A DNA stretch of 64,000 nt, taken from positions 5,034,461 through 5,098,460 of the forward strand of contig NC_021692.1 in the NCBI RefSeq assembly GCF_000247815.1, read 5' to 3'. The translations under genes and the position numbers were made by a program. Positions 13,356 through 27,582 of this stretch are shown piece by piece (the first letter of the stretch is position 1; every line of letters starts with the position of its first letter). The stretch comes from Ficedula albicollis. Lineage: Eukaryota > Chordata > Aves > Passeriformes > Muscicapidae. The notes below the pieces were generated by a model. It worked only from the letters and a program-made list of their open reading frames with translations. It was not told where the DNA came from and searched no databases.

Positions 13356-16300
13356 TCCCTCTATAATTCCCTGAAGTGGGAAAGCTGTCCCATTTGGCTG
13401 AACTTGATTCACATTCCCCACAAATGATTGTCAGGGACAGAAGGGATATGAATCACAGCAATCTGCACGTATGGTACCAGTTAGTTTGAAGTTGTCCACT
13501 TAGCATTAATGTGACATTTTCTTTGCAATGTTTCCTTACTTTCTTTTTTTTTTTTCTAAATCAAGTTGAAGATGAGGCATCTGGAAACCATCCCTAACTG
13601 AGGGTTAGACCAGCACAAACAACATCTTCAGTACAAGGCAAAATCAGGAGCAATGATGCTGGAGAACCAGAGAACACCTGAGTATTGATCTTCCCAGTGA
13701 GAGACATTGTACAAATGCTGTTCCTGGGAGCCTGGAGCAGTTTGGAGGCTGAAATTTTGCAGCCACATCTCATGAGCTGTTCCACTGGAAGATGTTTGCT
13801 GACTGCCACATTTTTTAAGGATTTTCCCAGACAAGATGCTTTTCTCAGGACATGGTCCATTCTTCTCCCAATAGCACTGACAGCACCAGTTCTTTCTTCA
13901 GTGATAGCTGAACCTCTCAGAATTACTGGGAGCAAGGAATATTTCAGATCATCATCAATGACTCCTTAGCCTCTAGTCAGCCAGAAAAAAGGAGAGTGGC
14001 AAGTCACTGGAACACCAAAGCCTTGAGAGCCTGAATGCTGGTGCCTCTATGAATGTTTGAATAGATCATCACATGAAGGCTTCTGGAGGCTTCCATACAC
14101 TTGGGAATTACTGGCTTCAGTTGCATCATGGCTGGCTTTATACAAGTGGGAGGAGAATCCCATTTCCTTTTAATGCTACAGATGACAGCAAGAAGGTGGA
14201 ACCCTTTAAAATCAGCCCATGGAGCCCCTGCCCATGGAACCTCTGCTCTTTTCAGGTGCCCCATTTGTTCTCCAGGTGTTTCCACTCGCTGGTTTAGAAC
14301 GACACCATCTGGCAGAAACACTGAGCTGGTTTCATCACAAAGATTCAATCTCAGCCTCAGCAGTTTCCTGCTGCAAGCAAGGAATAAACCTGGTGACTGC
14401 TACCTGGATGATCTGCAGGGAGATCCTCAGGTGAGAGCCCTCCTCTCTCATTCCTGTTTTCAGAAGTTGGAAGAAGCCAAAAGAACTTTGGGTGACACAA
14501 TTCCTGCTCCAACACACCTTCCCTGAGGACCTTGTCTGTTTAAAGTCCATATGCACACTGGTACATCAGGTTTCAGAGAACAGTAACTGGGTCAGAAATA
14601 TTCAGGCTGTCCCACCATGACATTTGCAGAACCAAACTATTCTGGTTTTCAGTCCTGAAACACTTCTGTTAGAAAATGCAATCATTAAAAGCATGTTAAG
14701 GCTCTCCAATGCCAGAGGGCAGGGTGAGATGGGATATTGGGAAGGAATTTACACGTTCTGAAGATTTAAGAAAGCCACCTTCTTTCCCTGGAACAAGAAA
14801 AGTTCTTGCATATAGGAAATCATTTCTCCCCATTTAGCACATTGTTCAGTTAAAGCTTCCACGCTCCCAAATCTCCAGCCTCTATGCCAGCAATATGGTA
14901 CAGGTAAATAAATTCTTATGCCAAGTTTTAAAATCTGCTCTTTTGCTTTTTAAATAAATATTGACAATGCCCAAATGCATCTCATCATCTCTGCTTCATT
15001 CTCAACAAATCTCCAAGGAAATACTGGTTAACATTTGTCTGTTGTTGTGATGCACATGGAGACTCTCTCATTATTTACCTGAATTGTTTGCATACTTCTC
15101 AGATTCATTAAATCTGTTGCAGCCTAGAAGTATTCTTGGAATTTGATATTAATTTAATCCATAAATAAAACTATTTCCAAAATGGTCATAAAACTATGGA
15201 TAAAACTATGGCCATTTCTATGTACAACAGAAGCTTTTCCTATGTGATGTTCTATGGCCACCCTCTTCTTTTTTTACTTACAGTTCTGCTCTAGAGTAGG
15301 ACCTTCTAAAGTCAATTTGCTGTAATTTTCACATCCACATCCTTCTTCAGTTACAGGAGCAGTATTTGCTGCAGTGAGGATTGACTGCACAGGTACAGCC
15401 ACAGCTGTCTGAGTTACCTGTTGTCCTTTTCTCAGTGAATGCCAATGCTGGAGCTTATTTTTGGTATTTTAGTAACAAAGACACAGCAAAGCCAAACCAG
15501 AGCTCATGGGTACAAGGTTTGGTTCTGACACCCAAACACCAAGTTAGAGCCAAGCACTTTTCCACTTTGGTAAAGTTTTCATCTAGAAATGATTTTTAGA
15601 AGAGAAGAGAGAACTTTGAGGAGTACTTCCTTCAAAAGGGATTGAGGAACATGGCACTAATCACTGATTAGTTGGAAACACAGGGAGTGAGGGATACTGC
15701 TCTGCCTTCCCAAAGACACCAGGGTGTGAGACCAGTGTCCAGAGCAGCTTTTCTGAGCACACAGAACCCAAGACATCCTTCTTTACTTGTTGCATAACTC
15801 CTGTAAAGCCACATGCCTAACAGGCATAAAATACAGAATGAATAGAGACAAGCAACCGGGCACTGGAGTCAATTAAAATACATCACAGGGAAAGGTTTCT
15901 CTCTCCGGGCTTTTCCTGAGTAAATCCACGAGGAAATAAAGCTTTTAAAAATAAAATCTGGGCTTTTGAGAATTGGTCTTGAGTACATAGATTCCCTCAG
16001 CATCCATCAGTACAGGAGGGATGAGCTCCAAGTTCAGCATGCAGGACACTGCAGCACAGTTTTCCCAGCTCGAGGCACTTCCCTGACTTTACCCCTGGTT
16101 TAATCCCACCAGGGATAACTTCAACCCCAACTCATTCTGTGCACTCTTCCTGTTGGATGGGTGTAAAGAAACTACATCTAATGAGTAGCAAATCACCTGT
16201 TTTAAAAAATTAAAACAATACAGCTGACTCACAACAGTACTAGAGTCTCTTTTCTCTCTTCTAATGTGGGTAGCAGAAGGTCTCTGGTTAAAAATAGAAA

Positions 16301-19300
16301 GCCTTTCTTATGGTGACAGCAGCTAGTTAAGCAAGCAGAAAAGGAACATGAACATACCTGGCGCACTCCTTCATTGCACACTTTATACAGGAGGAAACAG
16401 CCATCAGAGATACATTTATTATTTAAGCTTTAGTGATAGTAGGAGGCAAAGGTACAGCAAAAGCTCCCTTAAGAACCTGCTGTATTTGTTTAAAGCATTT
16501 AAGTTTGAATAACAGAAAAGAAGTGTCCAAGAAAGCTTTGTAAACTACACTTTACAGTAAAACTAATTTCCCTCAGAAAGGTGGTTAAAATAAACATTTC
16601 CCCCTTACCTTTTTCTGGGCTGAGGCATTTAATTGTGCTTGCATCATCCATATTCCAGTGAGAGATTCAAGTAAAAACACCAGAGGAAGCAGCAAGGACC
16701 ATATGCACATCCCTGATCTTTCAAAAGACTCCCGTGAAGGATGAGGAGGCGAGCAGTGCCCGTGGTTTCACTGCAGCATCCCAGGGATGTGTGCTGCCCG
16801 TGCTCTGAGCAGCCTCATCCTCTGCTCCCTGTGCAGGAGAGCATCAGGAGCTGCTGCCAGGTAGAAACCAGCGCAGGAGCTCAATGAATGTTCCCAGCCT
16901 TTCCCTGCAACTCAAGTGTTCAGCCACCTGGGATAACTGTTTGTTAACTCTTTGCCTCCCTGCTCTCAGGCAGGACCTGGGGATGTCTTCTGCCTTACTG
17001 CTTCGGAAAAGAACTGCAGGAAAAACTTGTGGATGTCAGCAAAGAAGCACAGAGGATAATTCACTTTTATTTCCTCTGGGATGTATTGCAGTAGGCAGTA
17101 AACGTCAGTGAGGTGCTACTTCATTTAGGAAGGGAAAATAACCCAACCTCTTTTTTATGTTAATGCCTCCCCTGTGTCCATTCAGCATCCTACACATTGT
17201 TATGGGATCCTCCCAGACTTGCTTAAGTTTAGAAAGCAAGTCTACAGCTACTGATAAAAATAGGCAAGCTGTTCTCTTTGGATTTCTTTCTAATTCCTTT
17301 TCTTGGCAAAGATGATATATTTTCCGCCTTTTTAACTTGCAAGGAAATATTAATGCAGAGTTAATGGGATATGGCTAGGAAACAATGCACATTATTGTAG
17401 TCCGTGTTCCAAAGCACAACGCAGGAGAAGACAGACACAGACCTTTGAGCTCTGCCTAAATCCTGGAGAAGAATTTCAGCATCTTTGTATGAGGATGCCG
17501 CCTAAAAATTCCAACCAGGAATAGTTCCTGCCCCTCCTACATGCCACTGAAATACATGGAATAAAACAATTTGTTCCTTTGAGGACTTGAAATCTAATTA
17601 AACAGGAATGACAAAAGACTGGAAAAAAGTTTGTCTCCCCTCTAGGAAAGGAATGGTGATGAGGGGCAGGGCAAGCAGGATCACAGGGTGTATCTGCCAC
17701 GGAGCCCTGCAGGCAGTGACCCCACACAGGTGCATCAGTGCTGCTCTGGATCCTCGCCCCACCTGGCTGCAGGAACTGGAGCCAACCTGTCTGTGCTGTT
17801 TGATGTTGCCCTCTTGCCTTGTACCTCCCCATCCTGACCCACTTCAGCACATGAGGTGCTGTGCAATGCTCACAGAGTCACCTTTCTCCCACCCCACTCA
17901 GGCTCCCCACGCTGGGAATGTTGATCCTCATTCACAGCCCCAGCTGCTGCAGCTCACTTGTCCTGCAGTCTCCACCCTACACCATCTTTGCATTTTAGTC
18001 ACTATTGCAGAAAGATCAAGATCCTTACAAGGTCTGACACAACCCTCTACAGTTTTCATTTAGGGCATGGATCCCATGGTCCTTGCCATCTAAGGAATGA
18101 CTCTGGGATTTGGCTCAAGTTTACCTTCAATAAAACATTATCCTATTTGCTTTGGTTTTCAGCAGTAGCTGTGTCCCCTGAGCCCTCATCTCCTGAGCAA
18201 CCCATCCAGGAGCACTTGAGGAGCACTTACTGCAGGAGCCTCTGGGGCCTCGTGTATTTACACCACATTACATGTGGGCAATTCCTCTTGCAGCCACTGT
18301 GCTTTAGCACAGGCTTATCAGGGCGAACACTGCGGAGAATGTGCCAGGTTTATCCTAAAAGTAACTCCCATTTCTGTTCTTATTTCCTGTTGGCAAGTGC
18401 AGGTTATCAACAAATCTCTGTCTCATATCAGAAAGGAGAAGATGGGCAAGTGCTGAGGCTCAGAAAATGCCTGTCAGACAATTTCTCTGGGGAATCCCAG
18501 GGCAGGAAACCTTCACACTGCAGGGTAGGCTCAATTCGGTGCCTAGAGACAAACCTCCCGTTCAACATCACCTATTCCTCACAACCTGATCAACAGACAG
18601 AGCACATTTAAAGATAACACCTAAGGATGATCAGCTAATTCACTAATTACCCCATCAAATTGAGCAAAGCTTATTGCTTCACCAGGTTATGCTTTCTTTA
18701 GAAGAAAAATATACTCCCATCTGAGACCATTAGAGATACAGAACCAGTACCTAATTACTGTATGATATCAATTTCATCAAATGAAATGTTTTGTTTCTCT
18801 GGGAGTTTCTTGCTGTGCAGTTAGAACAGGGTCACAGAACAAACGTCAGAGAAACATTTGAATGCCTTCACAACACATGCAAATTTTTTGAAATAAAGAG
18901 AACACAGACTGTGCTATCATCGAGACCAAAGCATTTTACATTAAAAGATTTTCTTATTCCAAGTAACGTCTGGTCTAAACCAGGAAATTTCTCTGCGCAA
19001 AGACGATCTGCTGATTCTTACAATCAGTGACAAACTTTTATCTGGCTTTTGTGGACTCTGGTTCCCACCAGAAGTTCATTTGTGACTGGGAAAGGTCACC
19101 AGCACTCCAGTTTGGAGAGCACAGTGCTGGCATGGAGCAAACCTACCCCACTGTCAGTTCCATATTCCACAAAGCACAGCATGCCCTAATTCCTTCAGCC
19201 TCCATTCCCAGCTCTCCAGCTCTACCAACCAGAGCAGAAGAGTGACTTGTAGTGTGGTGCTGTCACATCACAAAGGTTTAAGTCCTAAGAAGGGACTAAA

Positions 19301-20793
19301 AGGGGCCAGGACTTCCCAAGATAGGCAGAGGAAGCCCAGAGTGAGCAGCTGAGCCATGACCTGACAAAGATCTGCCCTTGCTGTGTGGCTGCACTGTCCA
19401 TACAGGATCCTGAGCTGTCCCAGACCTCTGCCACAGCCACAGCACCATCCTGGCTGCCTGGGAAAGGAACAGGACACTCCCAGAGAAACAGCACAAATCA
19501 CCCAAGCTTCCACTGCCAGCACAGCTTTGTCAGGTCACAGTGGCACACACTATAAGGCTACATTATCATTTGACTACACATTCACCTACACACACATCCG
19601 TCATCCCAAGGCTCCAGCTGCCACATATTATCACATTCTAAGATCTATTTCCTGGCAGAAATAACAGAGATCTTGTTGCCCAGCACAGGGGAGGAGTGTT
19701 ACCACTGCTGGGGACAGAATGAGCCAGCTGGGAAATGCAGCACCACCACATTACACCATGGTTAAGTGGGGAATGGAACATCCACAATGCCAGGGACATT
19801 CTAAATAACTTCTGAAAGTCGAATGCTGAGTCTTCATTGAAAGCCATCAAACTCCATCCAGAGAGTTCCATCTCTCTCAATCCGTGGCATCACTTCAAGA
19901 CCTTCTATAAATCAACTTCAACACATGTGGGTGTCTGTTCTTAAGTTTTTGTTCCCATAGTTACCAATGTGCTTTACCACAGAAGAGAACAGCAGGTGGC
20001 AAGACATAGAACAAAATCACCATTCTTTTAACATAAGAAGAGTTGGGAAGTTTCAAATTAAGGTTTTATTGCAAAATGTTTACAGACAGTAACTAAGAAA
20101 AACACTAGCAGATTAGAAAACTGTAACATCCTTCCATACATTTAATCCTGAGTCAACAATAAATTCAACATCCAGTAGGATGATCAATTTCCAGCCCTGC
20201 ATCAGATGATGCCATGGGATTGCACAATCTAGTGCAGCAATAGTTTTGTCTTTGTAATTTGAAATTCTCCCTGGATCCCCTGGATATCTTCCCATGTACT
20301 TTCTGCAGAGAAAAGGTGAAGAGGCCCAGCATACTGTGTACAAGATAGATTTCTCCAAATAAAATCATCTTTGTGGGATACAAACAGTAAAAACAACCAC
20401 CAACAGTCTGTTCAACCTAAACAACAATTGACTCGGAGGCTGCTATCAAAACTCTCACAGCTTGCAAGTAATAACTTCTCCATTGTCAACTCAAATAGAG
20501 GGCAAAATGACTGGCATTGAATGTGCTGTAAATACCAAGGAGATGCTTTGCATAATAAGTTTTGTGACTCTTTCTGTAATAAAAGCAGACACTGTGGTAC
20601 TGTGTGCTGTCCATTGCCTTCTGCTTCTCCTCATGCAGAGGAACTAAGGTAATGTCCTTCAGGCTCACATCCTGTCATGTGTCCAACAGCAGAACAGCAA
20701 CCAAAACTTAACATCTAAATTGTACCTGCTCCTGAAAGCCTCTGGCCCTGACCAGCTCACCTCCCTGGGGCTCACCAGCCTGTTTATAACACA

Positions 20794-20877
20794 GAGATAA
20801 CAACCATTCCTCTGTCTCTCTGAGATATCAACCATTCCTTTGGCTCTCTGAGACATCAACCATTCCTCTGGCTCTCC
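20794..20877. repeat. 28-bp unit repeated three times
   Basis: Three successive 28-bp units share the core CAACCATTCCT and a following CTCTCT or CTCTCC, with scattered substitutions. Confidence 0.9.
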
Positions 20878-23800
20878 CTTTCATCCCCCTTCTCCAAAAC
20901 TTCTACTGAACACCAGAAGGAAGGAGAGCACTGAGAAAGTTGTTTGAACCCAGCTGGTTTAACCTGACTTTTTCACCGCACAGTTTCGGAATAAGCAACA
21001 TTTACAATCTTTATTATTTCAGTCTTAGATCTTTTTCTGATTTGGAATTTAGAAGAACTGGAGTGTTTTGGTGGCCTATTTTCTTATAGACCCATAAATC
21101 ATCTTGGCTGTTTGAGGTTTTCAGGGAACACACATTCTTCCAAGAAACTCCGTGTTACATAAGATAGGAAGATGCTCATGTCTAGCAGAGAAGGGGGAAA
21201 TGCAGTAATGAAAGAAAGCAAAAACAGTTTCAAATAGATCTTAGGGTCTTAGAAAGCCTTAGAAGTAAAGCCCAGCTACCAACCAGACTGAACTAGTCCT
21301 GAGTTCTAAACCACTTCAGTGAAAAGAACAGTCCACAGCACCACAACCCCAGCCCCGCACACATGAGCCTCTCTGCAGCACTTCTATTTCCTGCAGTGTT
21401 TTAGAAACAAGTTTTCAACGTGTTTTCAGACTTCTGACTAGCAATCTGAAAATGAGGGAAAGATCATTGGCTGGCCAGCTTTGTTTAGACAGAAACACTT
21501 CAGTAAGTAGTTTGTACTGTGTGCAGGTGATAAAATCTGGAGGTGCTGCAGACAGACAGGTGTTTGCTGCTGGAACTCCTGCTACTTCTCTTCAGAGCAC
21601 TAAAAAGAAAACGTAAAAATCCCTTGGCTTGCTGCTCCTCTTTGTCCCTCCAAGCTTTGTAACTGAAAAGTCAAACTCTGTGTTGTATCTTGCTGCACAG
21701 TTGCTCTCATTGTGGGATCATTAAATACCTGACAAACTACAAGCAGCCCACAGGCACAGGTGGAAGCTGCCCTGCCTGGCAGTGCCTCACCTGCAGCCAG
21801 AGCTGTTTCCCAAATGCAGGAATTCTGTACAGCCAGAGCTGTCAGGCAAACACTCACCTGCCCTTGGGAGCTGGACACATCAGGGCAGGCAGATTTTCCA
21901 CGTGTCCTAGGAAGGAGTTGTGTTTGAAGTACAATCCTGGAGATCATTTCCCTTCCCTGGGACTGTAGTTCTCCCCTCACAATACTTTCCCTGTCTTTTC
22001 TAGTTGGTTTTGTCCACTCCTCCAGTGAGGTGCTAAACCTCAGTTACTCCAGTGATTCTGGTTATCCCAGATGCATCCAAGCAACAGAGACACAGTTCAC
22101 AAAGATTAATGTTCAATTACCTCAGATCCCTTTGTTTCTCCACGCAACCTTTTTTTCTCCCCTTAAAAATAGAAATGCATTAATATTCTTGCTCGAGTGC
22201 AGCCCAGCACAGTTGCTTTATTCCATGTTTGTGCTGTTAGTAGTGGAGGGAGCCTGCTCACAGCTCCCTGCTCCTGGTCCTGTTACTGCTTTTGACACAT
22301 TTCCACCCTGCAGCCCATTGTCTGCAGAGCTCTGCTGCCTCTGAGAATCCAGTGTCAGCACTGTGGGAGAGCTGTGGAAAAGGCACAAAACAAGCACAAA
22401 CCAGAAGAGAATCATGGCTGCCTAAACTACATGGATTGTCCCTATGAACACTTAAAAACCTGCTTCAGGCTGAATCACATCTTCAGTGTGTGCTGGGGAC
22501 AAGATACGAGATATCCAAGACAGGAATGGAGGAAAGAAATAAATTAATCATTTCATTTTTCAGCAGACAGCACTCTGACACATATGACAAAATCTCCTGA
22601 GCTAATTCTCTCCCCAAATCAAAACTTGCAATTCATTCAGTCACAACTGTGACATGGATTTCTGAGCACAGACACAGTTCTCAGACAGTTGAGCCATGAA
22701 AAATGCACGGTGGGGTGGAATCGATTACTAATTAGTAATAGAAGACACATATGCTTGCAACCATAGAAAACAGCTGTGCTGCACTCTGCTCCATTGTCCC
22801 AAATAAATTGGAAAAGATAAATGCATTGCTCTGTGCAGGCACAAAGTAGATGGGGCATTCATGCTTTGTTAAACTTTCCAGACACTCGAGGGTGTTTGAA
22901 ATTATGATGCATGTTAAATTTAAGCAGATTTATTATCCACGTGTTCCGAATGTAATGAACACTTCACTGCCTCACATTTCCTAGTTTAAAAATAGCAGAT
23001 TTTCTAGACTGGACACACACATGTGTCTTATGTAGGTCTAACACAAAAGTTTTAGTCATACAGATGCTCTGAAGCAGCAATTAATGCCTAAATTTTAAAC
23101 ATTTTCCTATGTATTTATGCACACACAGCTTCAAGTGCTCACAAGAGCAGGTACAATAAAAGACTTGCATAATAATAGTGGAGAAGTGCTGGGTCTTTTC
23201 AAGCCAAAGGAATTTTGGGTACTTTGCATCAGAACTTATGAAATAAAAAAGTTTCATCCTGAAAATTCTACCTAACACACTCAGATCACTCCACCTGTTG
23301 CCAAAATGAGAACAAAACAATTTGCACTCTAAGGCCTGATAATTAGATGGTTGCAACTGCAATACATTTGGGTTTGGATAAACATTGTCCAAACTTTGTT
23401 TGCCCACACAAGATTGAAGCAGAGGATGAAGATACATTAATACAAGAAGATCTGTATAGAGTGTGGAAATTATTGTTCACTATCTGCACTAATTAGGACT
23501 CTGGGTACTCATTAAGAGGAACTGACTCACCTTTTTGCACAGGAAAAAGATGTCTCAAATCAGACCTTTTCGTAGTGTACTTTGTATTTGGTAATCAGAA
23601 CAAGCTCCCATAGCAGATAGGTGAGATTTCTGTGTCAGGTTTTCGGTGTGTAGAGAAACCAGAAATGAGATATCCAAGTTCTACGTGAAATTTTCGGGCT
23701 GGTCCCTTCACTTCCCAGCACTCTCCTTATGCAATGCTTTAATTTAGACTATCCTGAGTAGTGGTGCAGAATTAATCAGGTCAGCAAGGGGCTGCCAGCC

Positions 23801-25236
23801 ACGATTACTGCACCTTTAAATACTTCTTTTCACCGTCAGTTCAACTGCTACTCTTCTATTTTTAAATCGGTTTCAAACTCAAGACCCACAGGCAGGGGGC
23901 AAATCCTTCCCCAAAAATGCCACGGACAAGAGGCCAACACCAACCTCGGCTCTTGAGGTTATTCCCCTTTTTCCTACAGCTTGTTTACTGGATTGTTAAG
24001 CATTCTGGCAGCAAATGGAAGGGGGTGGGGAAGAAGACGAGCTGCCACATTTCTAAAATTAGCATCTTCTGTCTCCGAGAAGCCTGTGGAGATTTAAAAA
24101 AATTAGGTTTCTCTGCAAGATGCAGAGAGATGTGGAATTTAAACTGCATTACACAGCCAAAATCCTGAGCTCTGTTTCATACCTGCAAGCTAGTTCACCT
24201 ACCTTGCCTTTCATCCCCCTTCTCCCAGCTGCCAGTCAGAGACTATTACAAAATACCTGGTCCATTTTATCGTGAGAAGTGATTGCATTCATGTGCCCTG
24301 CCATCCCCAGGCAGCTCTGCCCGAGCCTCGTTCCCTGTTCCCTGTTCAGGTGGCTCCTGCTGGGCTCTCACAGCCTCTGGGGGGCTGCAAGTCCCTGCTC
24401 CCCCATTTTCTCCCCTCAGCTGTGGTTTTTTTGGTGCTCAGGTACCAGGTAATGCCCTGCTCAGGGGATGTGTTTTGTCCTTCTCCAGTCTGGGGTGCAA
24501 ACATTCCTCACAAAGCCTGCTGCAGGGGGCTCCTGTGCCACATACTGTGTGTGGACAGAGCCAGGATTGCTCCAGTTCCAGACCTGAATTGTACAGACAC
24601 GTTGGTTTTAACACACACACTGCCATGAGAACATCATTAAAAATGACATTGTGATCTTTGCTGTTCATTAATAAAACCTGACAGTGAAAGAACTGACTGT
24701 GCCTCAGTTCCTTCAATGCACAAAAATATTGGAATATTATAACAGACCTGTGCTGAAAAATCCTAACCCAGAATATTGGGCTCTCACAGATGGGCTTCAA
24801 GTTTGAAATGGAAGAGACTCAAGAATAAAACTCAAGTTTCTTTCCAAGAACCACTAAGGGTGCCAAAGTCTTCCTTTGGATCACCTCATGAAGGAACCAA
24901 AGACTCAGCCATGACACAAATTCAGACTGGCACAGGCGGAATTAAAACATATGGGACTGGAAAGGTTTGTTCCAAAAGTCCCTTTTCTTCTTTTAGCAAT
25001 TATATTTATTCTACTCCTATTACAAGTCACAGTTCATGTCTTATTACAACTATATTTGCTTAGATTTCTTACAGGTATTGGAAGAATCAGTGGGCAGTGT
25101 TGCAGCAGAGAACTGTGAAAAGAGATGGGAAGGTTTTCTTTTAGGATTTCTACAAAGGAAAATTCCCAAAATAAGTAATGTATTTTGAATCAACATGTTT
25201 TGGTTCATCAAAATAGTTACTGGCTTAAAAAGCACA

Positions 25237-25290
25237 TGAGATAGTATATAGTATATAGTATATGTTACTTATATATAGTATAGATTAGAT
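25237..25290. repeat. AT-rich TATAGTA microsatellite
   Basis: Short repeats of TATAGTA/TATATAGTATA type, just left of the large AAATTT array. Confidence 0.75.
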
Positions 25291-25324
25291 GTACCTGATT
25301 AAAAAGACTGACCTGCCAAATATA

Positions 25325-25977
25325 AAATTTAAATTTAAATTTAAATTTAAATTTAAATTTAAATTTAAATTTAAATTTAAATTTAAATTTAAATTTAAAT
25401 TTAAATTTAAATTTAAATTTAAATTTAAATTTAAATTTAAATTTAAATTTAAATTTAAATTTAAATTTAAATTTAAATTTAAATTTAAATTTAAATTTAA
25501 ATTTAAATTTAAATTTAAATTTAAATTTAAATTTAAATTTAAATTTAAATTTAAATTTAAATTTAAATTTAAATTTAAATTTAAATTTAAATTTAAATTT
25601 AAATTTAAATTTAAATTTAAATTTAAATTTAAATTTAAATTTAAATTTAAATTTAAATTTAAATTTAAATTTAAATTTAAATTTAAATTTAAATTTAAAT
25701 TTAAATTTAAATTTAAATTTAAATTTAAATTTAAATTTAAATTTAAATTTAAATTTAAATTTAAATTTAAATTTAAATTTAAATTTAAATTTAAATTTAA
25801 ATTTAAATTTAAATTTAAATTTAAATTTAAATTTAAATTTAAATTTAAATTTAAATTTAAATTTAAATTTAAATTTAAATTTAAATTTAAATTTAAATTT
25901 AAATTTAAATTTAAATTTAAATTTAAATTTAAATTTAAATTTAAATTTAAATTTAAATTTAAATTTAAATTTAAATT
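25325..25977. repeat. (AAATTT)n array, about 109 perfect copies
   Basis: A hexanucleotide repeats for 653 bp without one visible interruption. AAATTT is its own reverse complement, so the whole array is palindromic. Open frames on both strands (alternating K/F on plus, L/N on minus) are by-products of the repeat. It directly abuts a TGAGA pentanucleotide array. Confidence 0.99.
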
Positions 25978-26068
25978 GAGATGAGATGATGAGACGAGAC
26001 GAGACGAGATGAGATGAGATGAGATGAGATGAGATGAGATGAGATGAGATGAGATGAGATGAGATGAT
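25977..26068. repeat. Short (TGAGA)n array with GAGAC variants
   Basis: About 18 pentamer units. The left part includes one slipped copy (TGATGAGA) and three GAGAC variants; the right part is pure. It joins the AAATTT array to copy A of the 1.03-kb duplicated unit. Confidence 0.95.
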
Positions 26069-27100
26069 TTAAAACAATGCAAAAATCTGCATATTTTGTT
26101 CTAAAACTGAAAAAATAGATTTATTTGAGGCTTCAGTGAAATACTTTTTTCTTTTTAATCTGACATGATAAATTCTAAAAAAATTATATTCTACAAAGTA
26201 TTTCCCCTTTGGTGAAGTTCCATAGAGCCAAAGTAAGTGATTTCATTCAAGTTGCTCAAGCTACCTCTAGTTCAGATGTTTAGTATAAAATTTTTCTGGA
26301 CCTGAGTCTTGCAGTTAAAAGATGAGCTTTTCAAGTACTTCTTGACTGGAGACAGAAAAATCACATAAAACTGACCCAAAATCCAGCAGACCAAATAAGA
26401 GGGTTCAAGAGACACAAGTCTAGGCCTCGTCACATGCCAGGCTGAGCTGCAAAGAGCACAGAGGTGCTGCAGCTCCTGCCTTAGCACAGCAGCTTGCTGC
26501 AAGTCAATTCTCTGCACATATCTCTGCCTGTCACTGCTACATTGCAATTACAGTCACTCCTTTTAGCTATTTGCCACTGATTAAATGAAAGCACAGAAAT
26601 CAGTTTATCTGGTCAGCCAGTGTGAGCAGCCAAAAATTAACCTGCAAGCAGCAGCTTCTCTATTCTTAGTGATACCCTGTGCCCACTTCATGTTTGCTCT
26701 GCCCTCTCAGGCACAGCCCTTGGAAATGTCCAGGATCAGAATTTTCACTCAAAGCTGATCTTACTCCCAGGTGCCCAAAGGCCCCAGAGCATGAAGCCCT
26801 CCTGTCTCTCTTTAAGGAAATCCCCTGCCCCCACCGGCAGAAGGAATTCAGCCTGTCCTCACTGTCCACAGGCCACAGTTTGTTCATCCTTGTAATAAAT
26901 TATGGATGCCCCCCCATACGCATCTGTTACTCAAATCACCAGTTAATAATGTATGAATAAATGAAGAGACTGCTCTGAGGGGAGAGAACTGTAGGGGACT
27001 AAACTTTGAATTCTGTGCTACAGCAGCAAGCATCAAAGCTGTACTGCCAGGCTTGACCTCAGAGCTGGGTTTTATTTTTTAAGAGGGTTGAACTAGCCTC
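26067..27100. repeat. Copy A of a 1.03-kb duplicated unit
   Basis: This segment recurs 1516 bp to the right as copy B. The copies differ at only a few sites, for example CCTCGTCAC versus CCTTGTCAC, CTGCAAAG versus CTCCAAAG, and CTCAGAGCTGGG versus CTCAGCTGGG (2 bp). I recognise no coding sequence in it. Arrays of TGAGA flank it on both sides. Confidence 0.97.
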
Positions 27101-27582
27101 TGAGATGAGATGAGATGAGATGAGATGAGATGAGATGAGATGAGATGAGATGAGATGAGATGAGATGAGATGAGATGAGATGAGATGAGATGAGATGAGA
27201 TGAGATGAGATGAGATGAGATGAGATGAGATGAGATGAGATGAGATGAGATGAGATGAGATGAGATGAGATGAGATGAGATGAGATGAGATGAGATGAGA
27301 TGAGATGAGATGAGATGAGATGAGATGAGATGAGATGAGATGAGATGAGATGAGATGAGATGAGATGAGATGAGATGAGATGAGATGAGATGAGATGAGA
27401 TGAGATGAGATGAGATGAGATGAGATGAGATGAGATGAGATGAGATGAGATGAGATGAGATGAGATGAGATGAGATGAGATGAGATGAGATGAGATGAGA
27501 TGAGATGAGATGAGATGAGATGAGATGAGATGAGATGAGATGAGATGAGATGAGATGAGATGAGATGAGATGAGATGAGATG
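27101..27582. repeat. (TGAGA)n array, 96 perfect copies
   Basis: 480 bp of uninterrupted TGAGA plus two bases, purine-rich on the plus strand except for T. The minus-strand LISSH open frame is a repeat artefact. It separates copies A and B of the duplicated unit. Confidence 0.99.

Larger units (their letters stand above)
6864..25236. other. Gene-poor interval: PLCH2 5' intron or flank
   Basis: I found no exon with a recognisable protein match and consistent splice sites in these 18 kb. Open frames up to 217 codons (17958-18611, plus) have unstructured composition and look like chance. Small tandem duplications at 12802, 13309 and 20794 are listed separately. If the PLCH2 transcript starts at one of the CpG islands further right, this is intron 1. 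Confidence 0.6.

Noticed and set aside
17958..18611. 217-codon plus-strand open frame
   Set aside because: No recognisable domain, no good splice context, and no repetition or composition typical of coding DNA. It is treated as chance in intron or flank.
25285..26082. Open frames of alternating L/N or K/F residues
   Set aside because: They are pure translation of the AAATTT array on both strands.
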